The notes beneath the pieces were generated by a model. It was not told where the DNA came from, ran no database searches, and saw nothing but the letters and a program-made list of their open reading frames with translations. From assembly GCF_034047335.1 (NCBI RefSeq), contig NZ_CP139137.1:3782001-3846000 (forward strand): a DNA stretch of 64,000 nucleotides, written 5' to 3'. The position numbers and the translations under genes are program-made. The DNA comes from Chryseobacterium sp. JJR-5R (GTDB taxonomy: Bacteria; Bacteroidota; Bacteroidia; Flavobacteriales; Weeksellaceae). Positions 55,086 to 63,189 of the stretch are shown one piece after another. The number at the start of each line of letters is the position of its first letter. Positions within the stretch are counted from its first letter, which is position 1.

Positions 55086-55144
55086 TTAGGCAGATTACCA
55101 ACGCTTTGTTTGAAGTAGGTGGTAAGTACAGAAGAAATATGTAG
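55086..55144 (+). pseudogene. Displaced copy of the icmF 3' end
   Basis: Read in frame from 55091 it encodes [17 protein letters not shown] and stops, identical at protein level to the icmF end, with only synonymous base changes. The match breaks off just upstream of 55086. Synonymous-only divergence means it was once translated as part of a functional icmF: either the old 3' end of this gene or one from a relative. Confidence 0.8.
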
Positions 55145-55196
55145 TCCGTAGCTGGACGGGCAATTTTGACACCAACCGTTTCAATAATTATAAATC

Positions 55197-55226
55197 AACC
55201 TCAAGGAATTTCTTTGAGGTTTTTTC
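55197..55226 (+). terminator. Terminator after the displaced icmF end
   Basis: AACCTCAA (55197-55204) pairs with TTGAGGTT (55214-55221), followed by T bases. It has no complete gene in front of it and is probably the former icmF terminator. Confidence 0.8.
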
Positions 55227-55253
55227 TTACTTTTACTCTCGTAAAAATTTCAA

Positions 55254-56033
55254 ATGACAAAGTCCATTTTATTTCTTATAGGAATTATTTACTGCGGATA
55301 TTTCAATGCACAACAGGCTGACAATAATCTGCAGGGTTATTTTATAACAAATGCTAAAGAAACTTTATATCCGTATTTTGCCTTTGACGGTAACGGGAAA
55401 GTCAATATTGCAGGCTATGGTAAAGGTGATTATTTTGTAAAGAATGACTCGGTAGTGGTATTTCCGGATAAGGATGTTTTTGTATTTAAAATATCTAAGA
55501 ACCGTTTAACAGGGATTTCCTCATGGGTACAGAATACCAAATGGGACATGAAGAAAGACAGCATCGCTGAAAACAACAGGAAAGATGACGCTTTGGCTAA
55601 AAAAAATGCACAGCTGCTGGATGAATATTACCATAAGACCAGAGCAAAATCCAAATCCAATGATTTTGACAAGCTGTTTGATGACAGCGCAATGGGCAAT
55701 TATTCCAAAAACATAGACGACTTATGTACCAGAGGCCTTGCAAAAGCCTGTATGGAGAAATTCGGAATCATGGTCATGCAGGATGCCGGCGGCATAGGAG
55801 CCATCTTAAAAAACAAACCTAAAAAACTTAAGCAGAACCCTGAAATTATAAAACTGGGACAGAAAATCATCGGCATGGGTGAGATTGAAGGGCATACTGT
55901 TCTCGGAAGCTATTATTACAGTCTGGAGACAAGATCAAAGCTGAAAAAGAATGGCAGAAAGCCGTTTGACAAAGGCAGCATGAAAGCGGGCCTTGTACAG
56001 GCGGAAGCAGAAATGAAAAATGTACAGGAATAA
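55254..56033 (+). CDS. Exported protein of unknown function
   Basis: The 259-residue protein has a signal peptide (MTKSILFLIGIIYCGYFNAQ). About 25-95 is a small beta domain (LQGYFITNAKETLYPYFAFDGNGKVNIAGYGKGDYFVKND). The remainder is charged and helical and has two cysteines (in DLCTRGLAKACMEKFG), with an MQDAGGIGAIL segment. No family is recognised. It is followed after 30 bases by the Dph6-like gene and may be cotranscribed with it. Confidence 0.62.
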   Translation: MTKSILFLIGIIYCGYFNAQQADNNLQGYFITNAKETLYPYFAFDGNGKVNIAGYGKGDYFVKNDSVVVFPDKDVFVFKISKNRLTGISSWVQNTKWDMKKDSIAENNRKDDALAKKNAQLLDEYYHKTRAKSKSNDFDKLFDDSAMGNYSKNIDDLCTRGLAKACMEKFGIMVMQDAGGIGAILKNKPKKLKQNPEIIKLGQKIIGMGEIEGHTVLGSYYYSLETRSKLKKNGRKPFDKGSMKAGLVQAEAEMKNVQE

Positions 56034-56063
56034 AATAATCTGTTAATCAGACTTTATCAACCA

Positions 56064-56780
56064 ATGAAACCGAAAGCCATCTTCAACTGGAGCAGCGGAA
56101 AAGATTCTGCGCTTGCCCTGTATACCATCTTAAAGGAAGACCGATTTGAAGTTTCCTCCCTGCTGACGAGTATCAATAAGGAATTCCAGAGAATTTCCAT
56201 GCATGGCGTTCATGTTTCACTGCTGGAACAGCAGGCGGAAAGCTTAGGATTGCCTTTGATTAAAATGGAGCTTCCGCAGGAACCTTCCATGGAAGAATAT
56301 CATCAGATCATGACCAAAACCATGAATGAAATACAAGCCCGCGGCGTAACACATTCCATTTTCGGGGATATTTTTCTGGAAGACTTACGCAGATACCGTG
56401 AAGACCAGCTGCAGACTATCGGCATGGAAGCCGTTTTCCCATTATGGAAAAAGAACACCACAGACCTCATCCATGAATTTTTAGACTTAGGCTTTAAAAC
56501 GATTGTTACCTGCGTCAACGAAACGTTTCTCGACAAAAGTTTTGCAGGCAGAATTATTGATCAGGATTTTATTAAAGATTTACCTGCAAATGTTGATCCC
56601 TGCGGAGAAAACGGGGAATTCCATACCTTCACTTTCGACGGGCCTATTTTTAAAAACCCGGTGCAGTTTGAAATTGGCGAAACCGTTAGAAAAACATATC
56701 CGAAACCTAAATCTGATGAAAATAAAGGTGATGAAGAAGGAGAATATATTTTCTGGTTCTGTGATCTGATTCCTTCATAA
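56064..56780 (+). CDS. Dph6-related ATP pyrophosphatase
   Basis: The 238-residue protein has the PP-loop FNWSSGKDSALALY at the N-terminus, HGVHVSLLEQQAESLGLPL and HSIFGDIFLEDLRRYRE, and the C-terminal ENGEFHTFTFDGPIF, the pattern of the Dph6/diphthine-ammonia ligase superfamily. Bacteria make no diphthamide, so the true substrate must differ; it is probably an amide-forming or sulfur-independent adenylation reaction on a small molecule. Automatic annotation often calls this diphthine-ammonia ligase. Confidence 0.82.
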   Translation: MKPKAIFNWSSGKDSALALYTILKEDRFEVSSLLTSINKEFQRISMHGVHVSLLEQQAESLGLPLIKMELPQEPSMEEYHQIMTKTMNEIQARGVTHSIFGDIFLEDLRRYREDQLQTIGMEAVFPLWKKNTTDLIHEFLDLGFKTIVTCVNETFLDKSFAGRIIDQDFIKDLPANVDPCGENGEFHTFTFDGPIFKNPVQFEIGETVRKTYPKPKSDENKGDEEGEYIFWFCDLIPS

Positions 56781-56792
56781 TTCCAGGAACTG

Positions 56793-57518
56793 TTATTCTG
56801 ATGCCTTGCTTAAGAAATCCCGCATTTTATACAATGATTTCTTATGCTTGAAAAAATTAATAAGTACAAAAATAATCATTACCTGTAAAATAAAAGGAAC
56901 GAGCAGCGAAATCATTAACGGCAGCAAGGCTACTGAATCTTCAGTTCTGAAAAATTTAAAAACGTATCGGTCTTTCCTTAGTATAATCTGGAACATGACA
57001 TTGGCACAAATGATATATAGGCCTAGATTCCGCTGATATAGCGTATAAAACAGCTTTCCCTGATATTTGAAATCCCATCTTACATATTTCCGCATTTCCG
57101 GACTAAAAACCCAGAACAGAAAGGGGCTCAGGACAAACAGGGAATTATACAATCTGAAAAGATCGTTATAAACTTCCTGATCTGCGGACAGATAAATAAG
57201 CATGAGATTAACTGCAAATGACAGTATTCCGAAACACAGCGATTTCTTAATGATGCCGTTATACTTTTCTTTTATTATTTTTTTAACTATTACCGGGATC
57301 TCTTCACGATAAAAACCCGGGTAACCTGTCATTTTAAACTCATCTGCCCAAAGCTTCTGTGTTTTTAAAAAAGCTTTGTCAAAATCCGGGTTTTCCTGCC
57401 TCTGAATATCAGAAACCTGTTCTGCCATATGGTCTTTTACTTCCAGCAGAATATCTACAGGAAGCCTGTGCAGGATCAAATAATCAATAATCTGTTGTTC
57501 CTGTTCTTCTGATATCAT
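56793..57518 (-). CDS. Membrane protein of the PadR operon, paralogue 2
   Basis: The 241-residue protein has a soluble N-terminus of about 70 residues (QQIIDYLILHRLPVDILLEVKDHMAEQVSDIQ, DFDKAFLKTQKLWADEF), then five or so hydrophobic helices (about 95-230). The N-terminal part resembles that of the preceding operon gene and recalls the HAAS/permease-prefix domain found beside PadR regulators. Function is unknown; such proteins may modulate ABC transporters or envelope stress responses. The gap to the upstream gene is 24 bases. Confidence 0.7.
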   Translation of the reverse strand: MISEEQEQQIIDYLILHRLPVDILLEVKDHMAEQVSDIQRQENPDFDKAFLKTQKLWADEFKMTGYPGFYREEIPVIVKKIIKEKYNGIIKKSLCFGILSFAVNLMLIYLSADQEVYNDLFRLYNSLFVLSPFLFWVFSPEMRKYVRWDFKYQGKLFYTLYQRNLGLYIICANVMFQIILRKDRYVFKFFRTEDSVALLPLMISLLVPFILQVMIIFVLINFFKHKKSLYKMRDFLSKASE

Positions 57519-57542
57519 TGTTTAGGATTTAACATAATCAAT

Positions 57543-58163
57543 TCAGACTAAAACATTTATTCTTTTTACCTTAAAATATAAGATCTGCAGCTGTACAAGA
57601 GTGGCGTATACGAGGAAGAACCGGTTGATTTCCACATCTGTAAGAGCCGTAATAAAATCAACAGGAATAAACCCGACTAAAAAAACTAAAGCCACTGACA
57701 GCAGTATATTCCGGATTACCAGCGGATGGAAGCAGATCGCTACGTAATGAGAGAATGTAATTTTTTTAGTTAAAAAACTATAGCCTAACAGGCTTATCCA
57801 GCTTCCCATTAATACAAGCTGCAGAACTGTAGAAATTTCTGCACTCATAAAGAAGAACGCGATGAATAGCAAAGTCCAGGCAGCAGAAGAAAAGATGATT
57901 TTCCTGAATCTTTTTTTCAGGACCTGCTTTTCAATCCTTGCAATCTTCTTAAAGGAGAAAATATCGGCACGCACCATTTCAAGTTCTTTTCCCCAGTCTG
58001 ATTTTGTTTTTAAAAATGCCTCCTGAAAACCGATGTCATGATTTGCCATTTCATCAGAAATCTGAGACATAAAATGGTCTTTTATTTCCAAATGCAGTTC
58101 ATGGTAAAGTTTTTTTGATTGCAGATAAGTTTCAATCTGAAGTTCATGGTCCTGAGTAATCAT
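57543..58163 (-). CDS. Membrane protein of the PadR operon, paralogue 1
   Basis: The 206-residue protein has an N-terminal soluble part (IETYLQSKKLYHELHLEIKDHFMSQISDEM, FQEAFLKTKSDWGKELEM) with the same motif spacing as the next gene, and four to five hydrophobic helices between about 88 and 195. The ATG at 58163 overlaps the PadR stop by four bases, so translation is coupled to the regulator. PadR-HAAS pairs of this kind are known; the effector role of the membrane protein is not. Confidence 0.72.
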   Translation of the reverse strand: MITQDHELQIETYLQSKKLYHELHLEIKDHFMSQISDEMANHDIGFQEAFLKTKSDWGKELEMVRADIFSFKKIARIEKQVLKKRFRKIIFSSAAWTLLFIAFFFMSAEISTVLQLVLMGSWISLLGYSFLTKKITFSHYVAICFHPLVIRNILLSVALVFLVGFIPVDFITALTDVEINRFFLVYATLVQLQILYFKVKRINVLV

Positions 58164-58483
58164 ATATTAAAAATGGTATTTAGGTTAAATAAATAGTTCT
58201 GCATTTCCTGTTCCTGCTCAATCTGCTGTTTTTTTCCTTTGTCTGTTAAAAGGTAATATTTGCGGTCTCTTCCGCTTACTTTTCGGATTTCAGAAGCAAT
58301 CATCCCTTCTGCTTCCAGCTTATGGAGAAGCGGATACAATGCGCCTTCGGTCATTTCCAGCTCGCCTTTTGTAAGTTCTTTAGCACGCTGGGTAATCTGG
58401 TACCCGTACATTTTCACTTCCTTGGCAAGCAGCTTTAGGATAATATTCTGGAGCGTTCCTTTATAAAGGCTGTTCTTTTTCAA
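58160..58483 (-). CDS. PadR family transcriptional regulator
   Basis: The winged-helix protein has SLYKGTLQNIILKLLAKEVKMYGYQITQRA, EMTEGALYPLLHKLEAEGMI and RDRKYYLLTDKGK, the PadR signature. An ATG-started frame exists at 58534, but the promoter -7 box (58511-58504) lies inside it, so translation should begin at the TTG at 58483, giving 107 residues and the usual PadR N-terminus (KKNSLYKG). A perfect 8-base inverted repeat in the promoter spacer is the likely binding site, so the operon is probably self-repressed. Confidence 0.85.
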   Translation of the reverse strand: MKKNSLYKGTLQNIILKLLAKEVKMYGYQITQRAKELTKGELEMTEGALYPLLHKLEAEGMIASEIRKVSGRDRKYYLLTDKGKKQQIEQEQEMQNYLFNLNTIFNI

Positions 58484-58503
58484 TACTGTTCTTTTATACC
58501 TAG

Positions 58504-58535
58504 CAAATCTATACATAATTTTCTTATGTATCAAA
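58504..58535 (-). promoter_or_regulatory. Promoter of the PadR operon
   Basis: On the minus strand, TTTG (58535-58532), a 20-base spacer and TAGATTTG (58511-58504) match the Bacteroidetes consensus. Transcription should begin near 58497. Confidence 0.8.
58511..58531. promoter_or_regulatory. Candidate PadR operator
   Basis: ATACATAA-N5-TTATGTAT is a perfect inverted repeat filling the spacer between the two promoter boxes exactly. It contains the ATGT...ACAT core typical of PadR operators. A dimer bound here would block RNA polymerase. Confidence 0.7.
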
Positions 58536-58587
58536 ATTATTTTATATTTTATGTCTAAAATTTCCTATCCGGAAAATGCAGAAGCCT

Positions 58588-58595
58588 TATCTTTG
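58588..58595 (+). promoter_or_regulatory. -7 box of ruvC
   Basis: TATCTTTG ends 5 bases before the ruvC ATG, so the transcript would start at or very near the start codon (leaderless). Confidence 0.5.
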
Positions 58596-58600
58596 CCGTA

Positions 58601-59155
58601 ATGACTGCAGAGAAGATTATTTTAGGGATTGACCCGGGCACTACGATAATGGGGTTTGGACTGATTTCCGTGAAAAAAGGAAATATGGAGATGGTTTCCA
58701 TTCATGAACTGATTCTTAAAAAATACCCCAACCACGAAACCAAGCTTAAATATATTTTTGAAAAAACCCTGGCGCTGATTGATGAGTACCATCCTGATGA
58801 GGTGGCCCTGGAAGCTCCTTTCTACGGCAAAAATGTCCAGAGTATGCTGAAGCTGGGCCGTGCCCAGGGTGTTGCCATGGCAGCAAGCCTGTACCGCAAT
58901 ATCCCGATTACAGAGTATTCACCGAAAAAAATAAAGATGGCGATTACCGGGAACGGAAACGCAAGCAAGGAACAGGTGGCAGGCATGCTGCAGAACCTTT
59001 TGAAACTGAAAGAATTCCCTACAAAATATCTTGATGCTTCTGACGGACTGGCGGTTGCGGTATGCCATCATTTTAATTCCGGCACCATTGCCGATACCAA
59101 ATCATACACCGGCTGGGACAGCTTTTTAAAGCAGAATCCGGACCGTCTGAAATAA
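58601..59155 (+). CDS. ruvC: Crossover junction endodeoxyribonuclease RuvC
   Basis: RuvC resolves Holliday junctions with RuvAB in recombination repair. The 184-residue protein has the catalytic Asp in ILGIDPGTTIMGFG, the second acidic residue in VALEAPFYGKNVQSMLKLGRAQG and the C-terminal DASDGLAVAVCHH with further acidic residues. The start is fixed by the adjacent -7 box. It is divergent from the PadR operon, with about 117 bases between them. Confidence 0.95.
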   Translation: MTAEKIILGIDPGTTIMGFGLISVKKGNMEMVSIHELILKKYPNHETKLKYIFEKTLALIDEYHPDEVALEAPFYGKNVQSMLKLGRAQGVAMAASLYRNIPITEYSPKKIKMAITGNGNASKEQVAGMLQNLLKLKEFPTKYLDASDGLAVAVCHHFNSGTIADTKSYTGWDSFLKQNPDRLK

Positions 59156-59280
59156 TCAGTCAATCCGGATTAAGTATCTATTTAAAATTTCAGTATTGAA
59201 ACTTTTAAATCTTATTTTTAAATATTTCCTACGGGTTAACACAACCTGGAAATATGCGGAAAATTATTTACGGGATATGT

Positions 59281-59694
59281 TTATTTATCTGCTTTGTATT
59301 CGGCAGGAGCAATGATAAAATCCATGGTTGGTTTCCCGTTTTTATCGTAATAAAAATAAGTCATGGTAACATCATTGTCACGGAATTCCTTAATCTCCGG
59401 CGAGGTTTTTACAACAGACAGCGCTCCTTCTTTGGCCTGTTTTTTAAAGGCTTCTATTTCTTCGGGGCTTACACTTTCTTTTAAGGCTTCCGTTAAAGTA
59501 TAATTGTACTTGAAGATTTTTCCGGGCTGTGCGGAAACACTGTCGAGGCGGATCCCGTTACTCATCATCTGCGGGCCCAGCTTGTTCATTCCTGCCGCCG
59601 CTTGTTTCAGCTCATTATCAAAGGTTTTTTCCTGGTTACACGAAACCAGCGTCAGTGCCAAGCAGACAGCTGAAAGTCTTAGTACATTTTTCAT
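59281..59694 (-). CDS. Small lipoprotein of unknown function
   Basis: The 137-residue protein has a lipoprotein signal (MKNVLRLSAVCLALTLVSC, Cys19) and a mature part with KFKYNYTLTEAL-like and VTMTYFYYDKNGKPTMDFIIAP regions. It resembles small periplasmic or outer-membrane lipoproteins common in flavobacteria; no family is recognised. It is monocistronic. Confidence 0.65.
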   Translation of the reverse strand: MKNVLRLSAVCLALTLVSCNQEKTFDNELKQAAAGMNKLGPQMMSNGIRLDSVSAQPGKIFKYNYTLTEALKESVSPEEIEAFKKQAKEGALSVVKTSPEIKEFRDNDVTMTYFYYDKNGKPTMDFIIAPAEYKADK

Positions 59695-59812
59695 AATAAT
59701 TTTTTTGATTGATATTTAAATATAAGATTTTTTTCCGATATAAATTTAATTTATTGATTTTCAATTTAATGACGGTTACAATAAGCATACTGGGTTAAAC
59801 ATAATACTATCT

Positions 59813-59845
59813 TTTGCATTGGTATGGTTTTTAGTAGTACCTTTG
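59813..59845 (+). promoter_or_regulatory. Promoter of the DUF4407 gene
   Basis: TTTG at 59813-59816, a 21-base spacer and TACCTTTG at 59838-59845 match the Bacteroidetes consensus; the ATG follows 15 bases later. Confidence 0.75.
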
Positions 59846-59860
59846 TATAAATTTTCAATA

Positions 59861-60931
59861 ATGAAAAACAATCAACAAACTATAAATCAAGCCAATCATA
59901 AGATCAATTGGTTTCAGAAGTTTCTGATGGTCTGTTCCGGAGGAAACATTCATATCCTCAGAAAAACACCCAGTGAATGGAACAAGTTTGCTGGTATCGG
60001 TGGTATTGTCCTTTTTACGGCGGTTTTTGCCACACTGTCTGCCGGTTATGCAATGTACACCGTTTTTGATGAGATCTGGACAGCAGTCGGCTTCGGCCTT
60101 CTTTGGGGATTGATGATTTTTAACCTTGACCGGTATATTGTGTCTTCCATCAAGAAAACAGGAACCTGGTGGAACCAGATCCTGATGGCCATTCCGAGAC
60201 TGATCCTGGCCACTTTTTTAGGCATTATCATTTCCAAGCCGTTAGAGCTTAAAATTTTTGAAAAGGAAGTGAACAAACAGCTGAATACCATTATCCAGAG
60301 GAATAAAAAACAGCTTCAGGGCGAGATGAGCGGAAGGATCCTTCAGCAGAGCGGCCCTTTTGAGACGGAGAAAAAACAGATTTCAGACAAGATTATCCAA
60401 TACCAGAAATCCTATGATTCTGCAGCGGTAGAGCTTGAAAAGGAAATCCTTGGGAAGCAGTCCGGACTCACCAGCGGAAAAGAAGGTTTCGGCCCGAATG
60501 CCAAACGTAAGCAGGAACTGAAGGAACAGCGAAGGCTGGATCTTGAAAACTATCAGAAACAGGTGACCCCGAGACTGGCGTACCTGGACAAGGAAATCTC
60601 AAAAGTCTATACCAACCTGGAAACCGAAAGGAAATCTACGGAAACTTTTGAAGACCGCTTCAACGGTTTTGCGGCAAGGCTGCAGGCGCTGGATGAACTG
60701 GGTAAAAACTCGGCCATCATTGGCCTGGCGGCAACATTTATTATGGGACTTTTTATCTGCCTGGAAATTTCTCCGGTCCTGGTGAAACTGATTTCCCAGG
60801 TCGGGCCTTATGATTACCTGTTGGAAAAAACGGAAAATGATTTCCGCCTTTATTCCAAGGAAAAAATTGAAAAGGGAAATGCCCTGACGGACTATCGGAT
60901 TGATGATTTTAAAGATAATCTAAATCAATAA
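59861..60931 (+). CDS. DUF4407 membrane protein
   Basis: With the start at 59861, after the promoter, the protein has 356 residues: three N-terminal hydrophobic helices (about 45-65, 70-90, 105-125) with FNLDRYIVSS between them, a long charged coiled-coil section (about 140-290), and a C-terminal helix (about 290-312, AATFIMGLFICLEISPVLVKLIS). This is the layout of DUF4407 proteins, which are integral membrane proteins of unknown function. Confidence 0.8.
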   Translation: MKNNQQTINQANHKINWFQKFLMVCSGGNIHILRKTPSEWNKFAGIGGIVLFTAVFATLSAGYAMYTVFDEIWTAVGFGLLWGLMIFNLDRYIVSSIKKTGTWWNQILMAIPRLILATFLGIIISKPLELKIFEKEVNKQLNTIIQRNKKQLQGEMSGRILQQSGPFETEKKQISDKIIQYQKSYDSAAVELEKEILGKQSGLTSGKEGFGPNAKRKQELKEQRRLDLENYQKQVTPRLAYLDKEISKVYTNLETERKSTETFEDRFNGFAARLQALDELGKNSAIIGLAATFIMGLFICLEISPVLVKLISQVGPYDYLLEKTENDFRLYSKEKIEKGNALTDYRIDDFKDNLNQ

Positions 60932-60989
60932 ATCCACTAACCGGAAATAAAATATAATCTTTAAATACTAAGAATTACCTTTTTAACCT

Positions 60990-61031
60990 AAGAAGACTGC
61001 CCAGAATTTGGACAGTCTTCTTATTTTTTAT
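60990..61031. terminator. Terminator between DUF4407 gene and guaB
   Basis: AAGAAGACTG pairs with CAGTCTTCTT around a short loop, followed by a T-rich stretch; it can serve both converging genes. Confidence 0.82.
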
Positions 61032-61046
61032 ATCGAAATGATTTTA

Positions 61047-62507
61047 TTATAAAGAATAATTCGGGGCTTCCTGCGTGATGATTACGTCGTGAGGATGGGA
61101 TTCTTTCAATCCGCTTCCTGTGATCATTACCATTTTGGTATCTTCCTGCAATGCCTTGATATCTTTGGCACCGCAATACCCCATTCCGGCCCTCAGGCCT
61201 CCGGTCAGTTGGAAAATTACTTCTTCCAATGACCCTTTGCTAGGTACTCTTCCCTCAATTCCTTCCGGAACGAATTTCTTGGCTTCACTCTGGAAATACC
61301 TCTCCTTACCTCCCCTTTTCATGGCAGAAAGGCTCCCCATTCCCTGGTAGGTTTTAAATTTCCTGCCCTGGAATATGATTTCTTCACCCGGTGCTTCGTC
61401 TGTGCCTGCCAGGAGAGATCCCAGCATCACGGCTCCTGCCCCGCTTGCAATGGCTTTTACAATATCACCGGAAAGTTTAATCCCTCCGTCGGCAATTACC
61501 GCCACATTTTTAGAACGGGCATATTCGTAAACATTATAGATCGCAGATAACTGGGGAACCCCAACGCCTGCAACTACCCTTGTCGTACAGATGGAACCGG
61601 GCCCTACTCCTACTTTTAGGACATTTGCCCCTGCCTTGATCAGGTCTTCCGCAGCTTCAGCAGTTACGATATTCCCTCCGACAATATCCAGATCCGGATA
61701 GGCCTTCCTGATTTCAGAAATCTTATCCAGTACGCCTTTTGAGTGCCCGTGAGCAGAATCGATCCCGATAATATCAACACCGGCTTTTACCAGAGCTTCA
61801 ATCCGGTCCAGTGTATCTTCACCGACTCCAACGCCTGCACCGACAATCAGGCGGCCGTTATCGTCTTTATTCGCGTTCGGATACTCAAGCTGGTTATCAA
61901 TGTCCTTAATTGTAATCAGGCCCACCAATTTGTTATTTTTATCAACGATAGGAAGTTTTTCAATCCTGCTTTTAAGAAGGATTTCTTTTGCTTTTTCCAG
62001 GTTGGTATCTTTATCCGAAGTGATGAGGTTCTCTTTGGTCATGATCTCCTCCACCTTCATCGTAAGGTTTTCCTGATATTTCACATCTCTGTTGGTAATG
62101 ATCCCGATCAGAGTATTTTCAGCATCTACTACGGGAAGACCGGAAATTTTATATTTTGCCATGGTCTCCTTGGCTTCAGCCAGCGTATGGTCTTTTGAAA
62201 GCGTAACAGGATCTGAAATCATTCCGTTTTCCGAACGCTTTACACGGTTCACCTGTGCAGCCTGCTCCTCAATCGTCATGTTTTTATGAATAAATCCCAG
62301 ACCGCCTACCCTCGCCAGCGCAATTGCCAGTTCAGCTTCCGTAACGGTGTCCATGGCAGCAGAAACAATTGGAACATTAAGCGTAATTTTGTCAGTAAGT
62401 CTTGATTTTAGTGAAACCTGGTTAGGTAAAACTTCTGAATAAGAAGGGACTAGAAGCACGTCATCGAAAGTGATGGCTGTCTCTACAATTTTGTTATGAA
62501 TAGACAT
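61047..62507 (-). CDS. guaB: Inosine-5'-monophosphate dehydrogenase
   Basis: GuaB oxidises IMP to XMP with NAD, the committed step of GMP synthesis. The 486-residue protein has [15 protein letters not shown] near the start, two CBS domains (about 95-205), GIDSAHGHS, the catalytic-cysteine loop [21 protein letters not shown] and the flap region with [11 protein letters not shown], plus [11 protein letters not shown] near the end. A minus-strand -7 box TAATTTTG (62528-62521) lies 14 bases upstream. Confidence 0.97.
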   Translation of the reverse strand: MSIHNKIVETAITFDDVLLVPSYSEVLPNQVSLKSRLTDKITLNVPIVSAAMDTVTEAELAIALARVGGLGFIHKNMTIEEQAAQVNRVKRSENGMISDPVTLSKDHTLAEAKETMAKYKISGLPVVDAENTLIGIITNRDVKYQENLTMKVEEIMTKENLITSDKDTNLEKAKEILLKSRIEKLPIVDKNNKLVGLITIKDIDNQLEYPNANKDDNGRLIVGAGVGVGEDTLDRIEALVKAGVDIIGIDSAHGHSKGVLDKISEIRKAYPDLDIVGGNIVTAEAAEDLIKAGANVLKVGVGPGSICTTRVVAGVGVPQLSAIYNVYEYARSKNVAVIADGGIKLSGDIVKAIASGAGAVMLGSLLAGTDEAPGEEIIFQGRKFKTYQGMGSLSAMKRGGKERYFQSEAKKFVPEGIEGRVPSKGSLEEVIFQLTGGLRAGMGYCGAKDIKALQEDTKMVMITGSGLKESHPHDVIITQEAPNYSL

Positions 62508-62599
62508 CTTTACTTTCTTGCAAAATTAAGGTATTTTACTGAATTACGAAAATCGATTTTAATAGTTTAAATAAAACTTAACAATCAATAACTTAAATC

Positions 62600-62633
62600 A
62601 AAAAAGCCGCTCCAAAAATCCGGAACGGCCTTT
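62600..62633 (-). terminator. Terminator of the DUF4252 gene
   Basis: On the minus strand, AGGCCG pairs with CGGCTT across an inner CC/GG stem, followed by a run of T bases. Confidence 0.75.
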
Positions 62634-62674
62634 ATAAAAAAATACAATTTAATATAATTTGAATATGAAATTAC

Positions 62675-63178
62675 CTATTTATCTCTTGCAGCAGCAATCA
62701 TTTTTGAAATATCATCAGCCGTAAAACTTCCTTTTATGTCCAGGAAAACCAGTTCTTTATCGGAGTTTACGGTAATCAGCATATTTTTAATGGTTTCACC
62801 TTTCTGCTTTACACGGATGTTTACGTTTTCGCCGTCATGCTTTATGGTTGCCCAGTCTTCGTAATGGTTATCGTTCAGATAACCGGCAAAGTCTTTCAGC
62901 ATGGCACGGTCCCCGTTTTCAACGGTCAGAACTTTGATCTTAGAGACTTTTCTAATCATCCGGATAACCTCTTCATTGTCATTGCCATCTTCTCTCAGTG
63001 CTTTTTTAATAACAGGCTTGGCCAAAAACATCGGAACATTGATGCTGGTAAATTTCGCTCCCTTAAAATCGTTTCCGGAATCTGAAAAGTATGCGATATT
63101 CGCTTTTTCGGAGACAATGCATGACTGCATCAAAAATAGGGCACAAACGGTTATAAAAAGATATTTAAGTATTTTCAT
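62675..63178 (-). CDS. DUF4252 lipoprotein
   Basis: The 167-residue protein has a lipoprotein signal (MKILKYLFITVCALFLMQSC, Cys20). The body, with VSKIKVLTVENG, YEDWATIKHDGENVNIRVKQKGETIKNMLITVNSDKELVFLDIKGSFTADDI, matches the DUF4252 pattern of Bacteroidetes envelope lipoproteins. It follows the DUF2807 gene by 11 bases, so the two likely form an operon. DUF4252 genes often lie next to sigma/anti-sigma or DUF2807 genes; function unknown. Confidence 0.82.
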   Translation of the reverse strand: MKILKYLFITVCALFLMQSCIVSEKANIAYFSDSGNDFKGAKFTSINVPMFLAKPVIKKALREDGNDNEEVIRMIRKVSKIKVLTVENGDRAMLKDFAGYLNDNHYEDWATIKHDGENVNIRVKQKGETIKNMLITVNSDKELVFLDIKGSFTADDISKMIAAARDK

Positions 63179-63189
63179 GGCTATAATTT

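Larger units (their letters stand above)
53253..55144. mobile_element. AT-rich islet inserted at the icmF 3' end
   Basis: Sequence between the functional icmF end and a displaced second copy of that end. It contains a terminator, two minus-strand genes of unknown function and a possible small RNA, and is clearly more AT-rich than its surroundings. The original icmF terminator seems to be the one at 55197-55226, after the displaced copy. No integrase or transposase is visible, so the element is either non-autonomous, brought in by homologous recombination, or decayed. Confidence 0.6.

Noticed and set aside
56064..56780. Literal diphthine-ammonia ligase function
   Set aside because: Bacteria have no diphthamide; the PP-loop superfamily call stands but the substrate must be different.
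58484..58534. ATG start for PadR at 58534 or 58516
   Set aside because: Both precede or overlap the promoter -7 box, so they would not be on the transcript; TTG at 58483 fits the family length.
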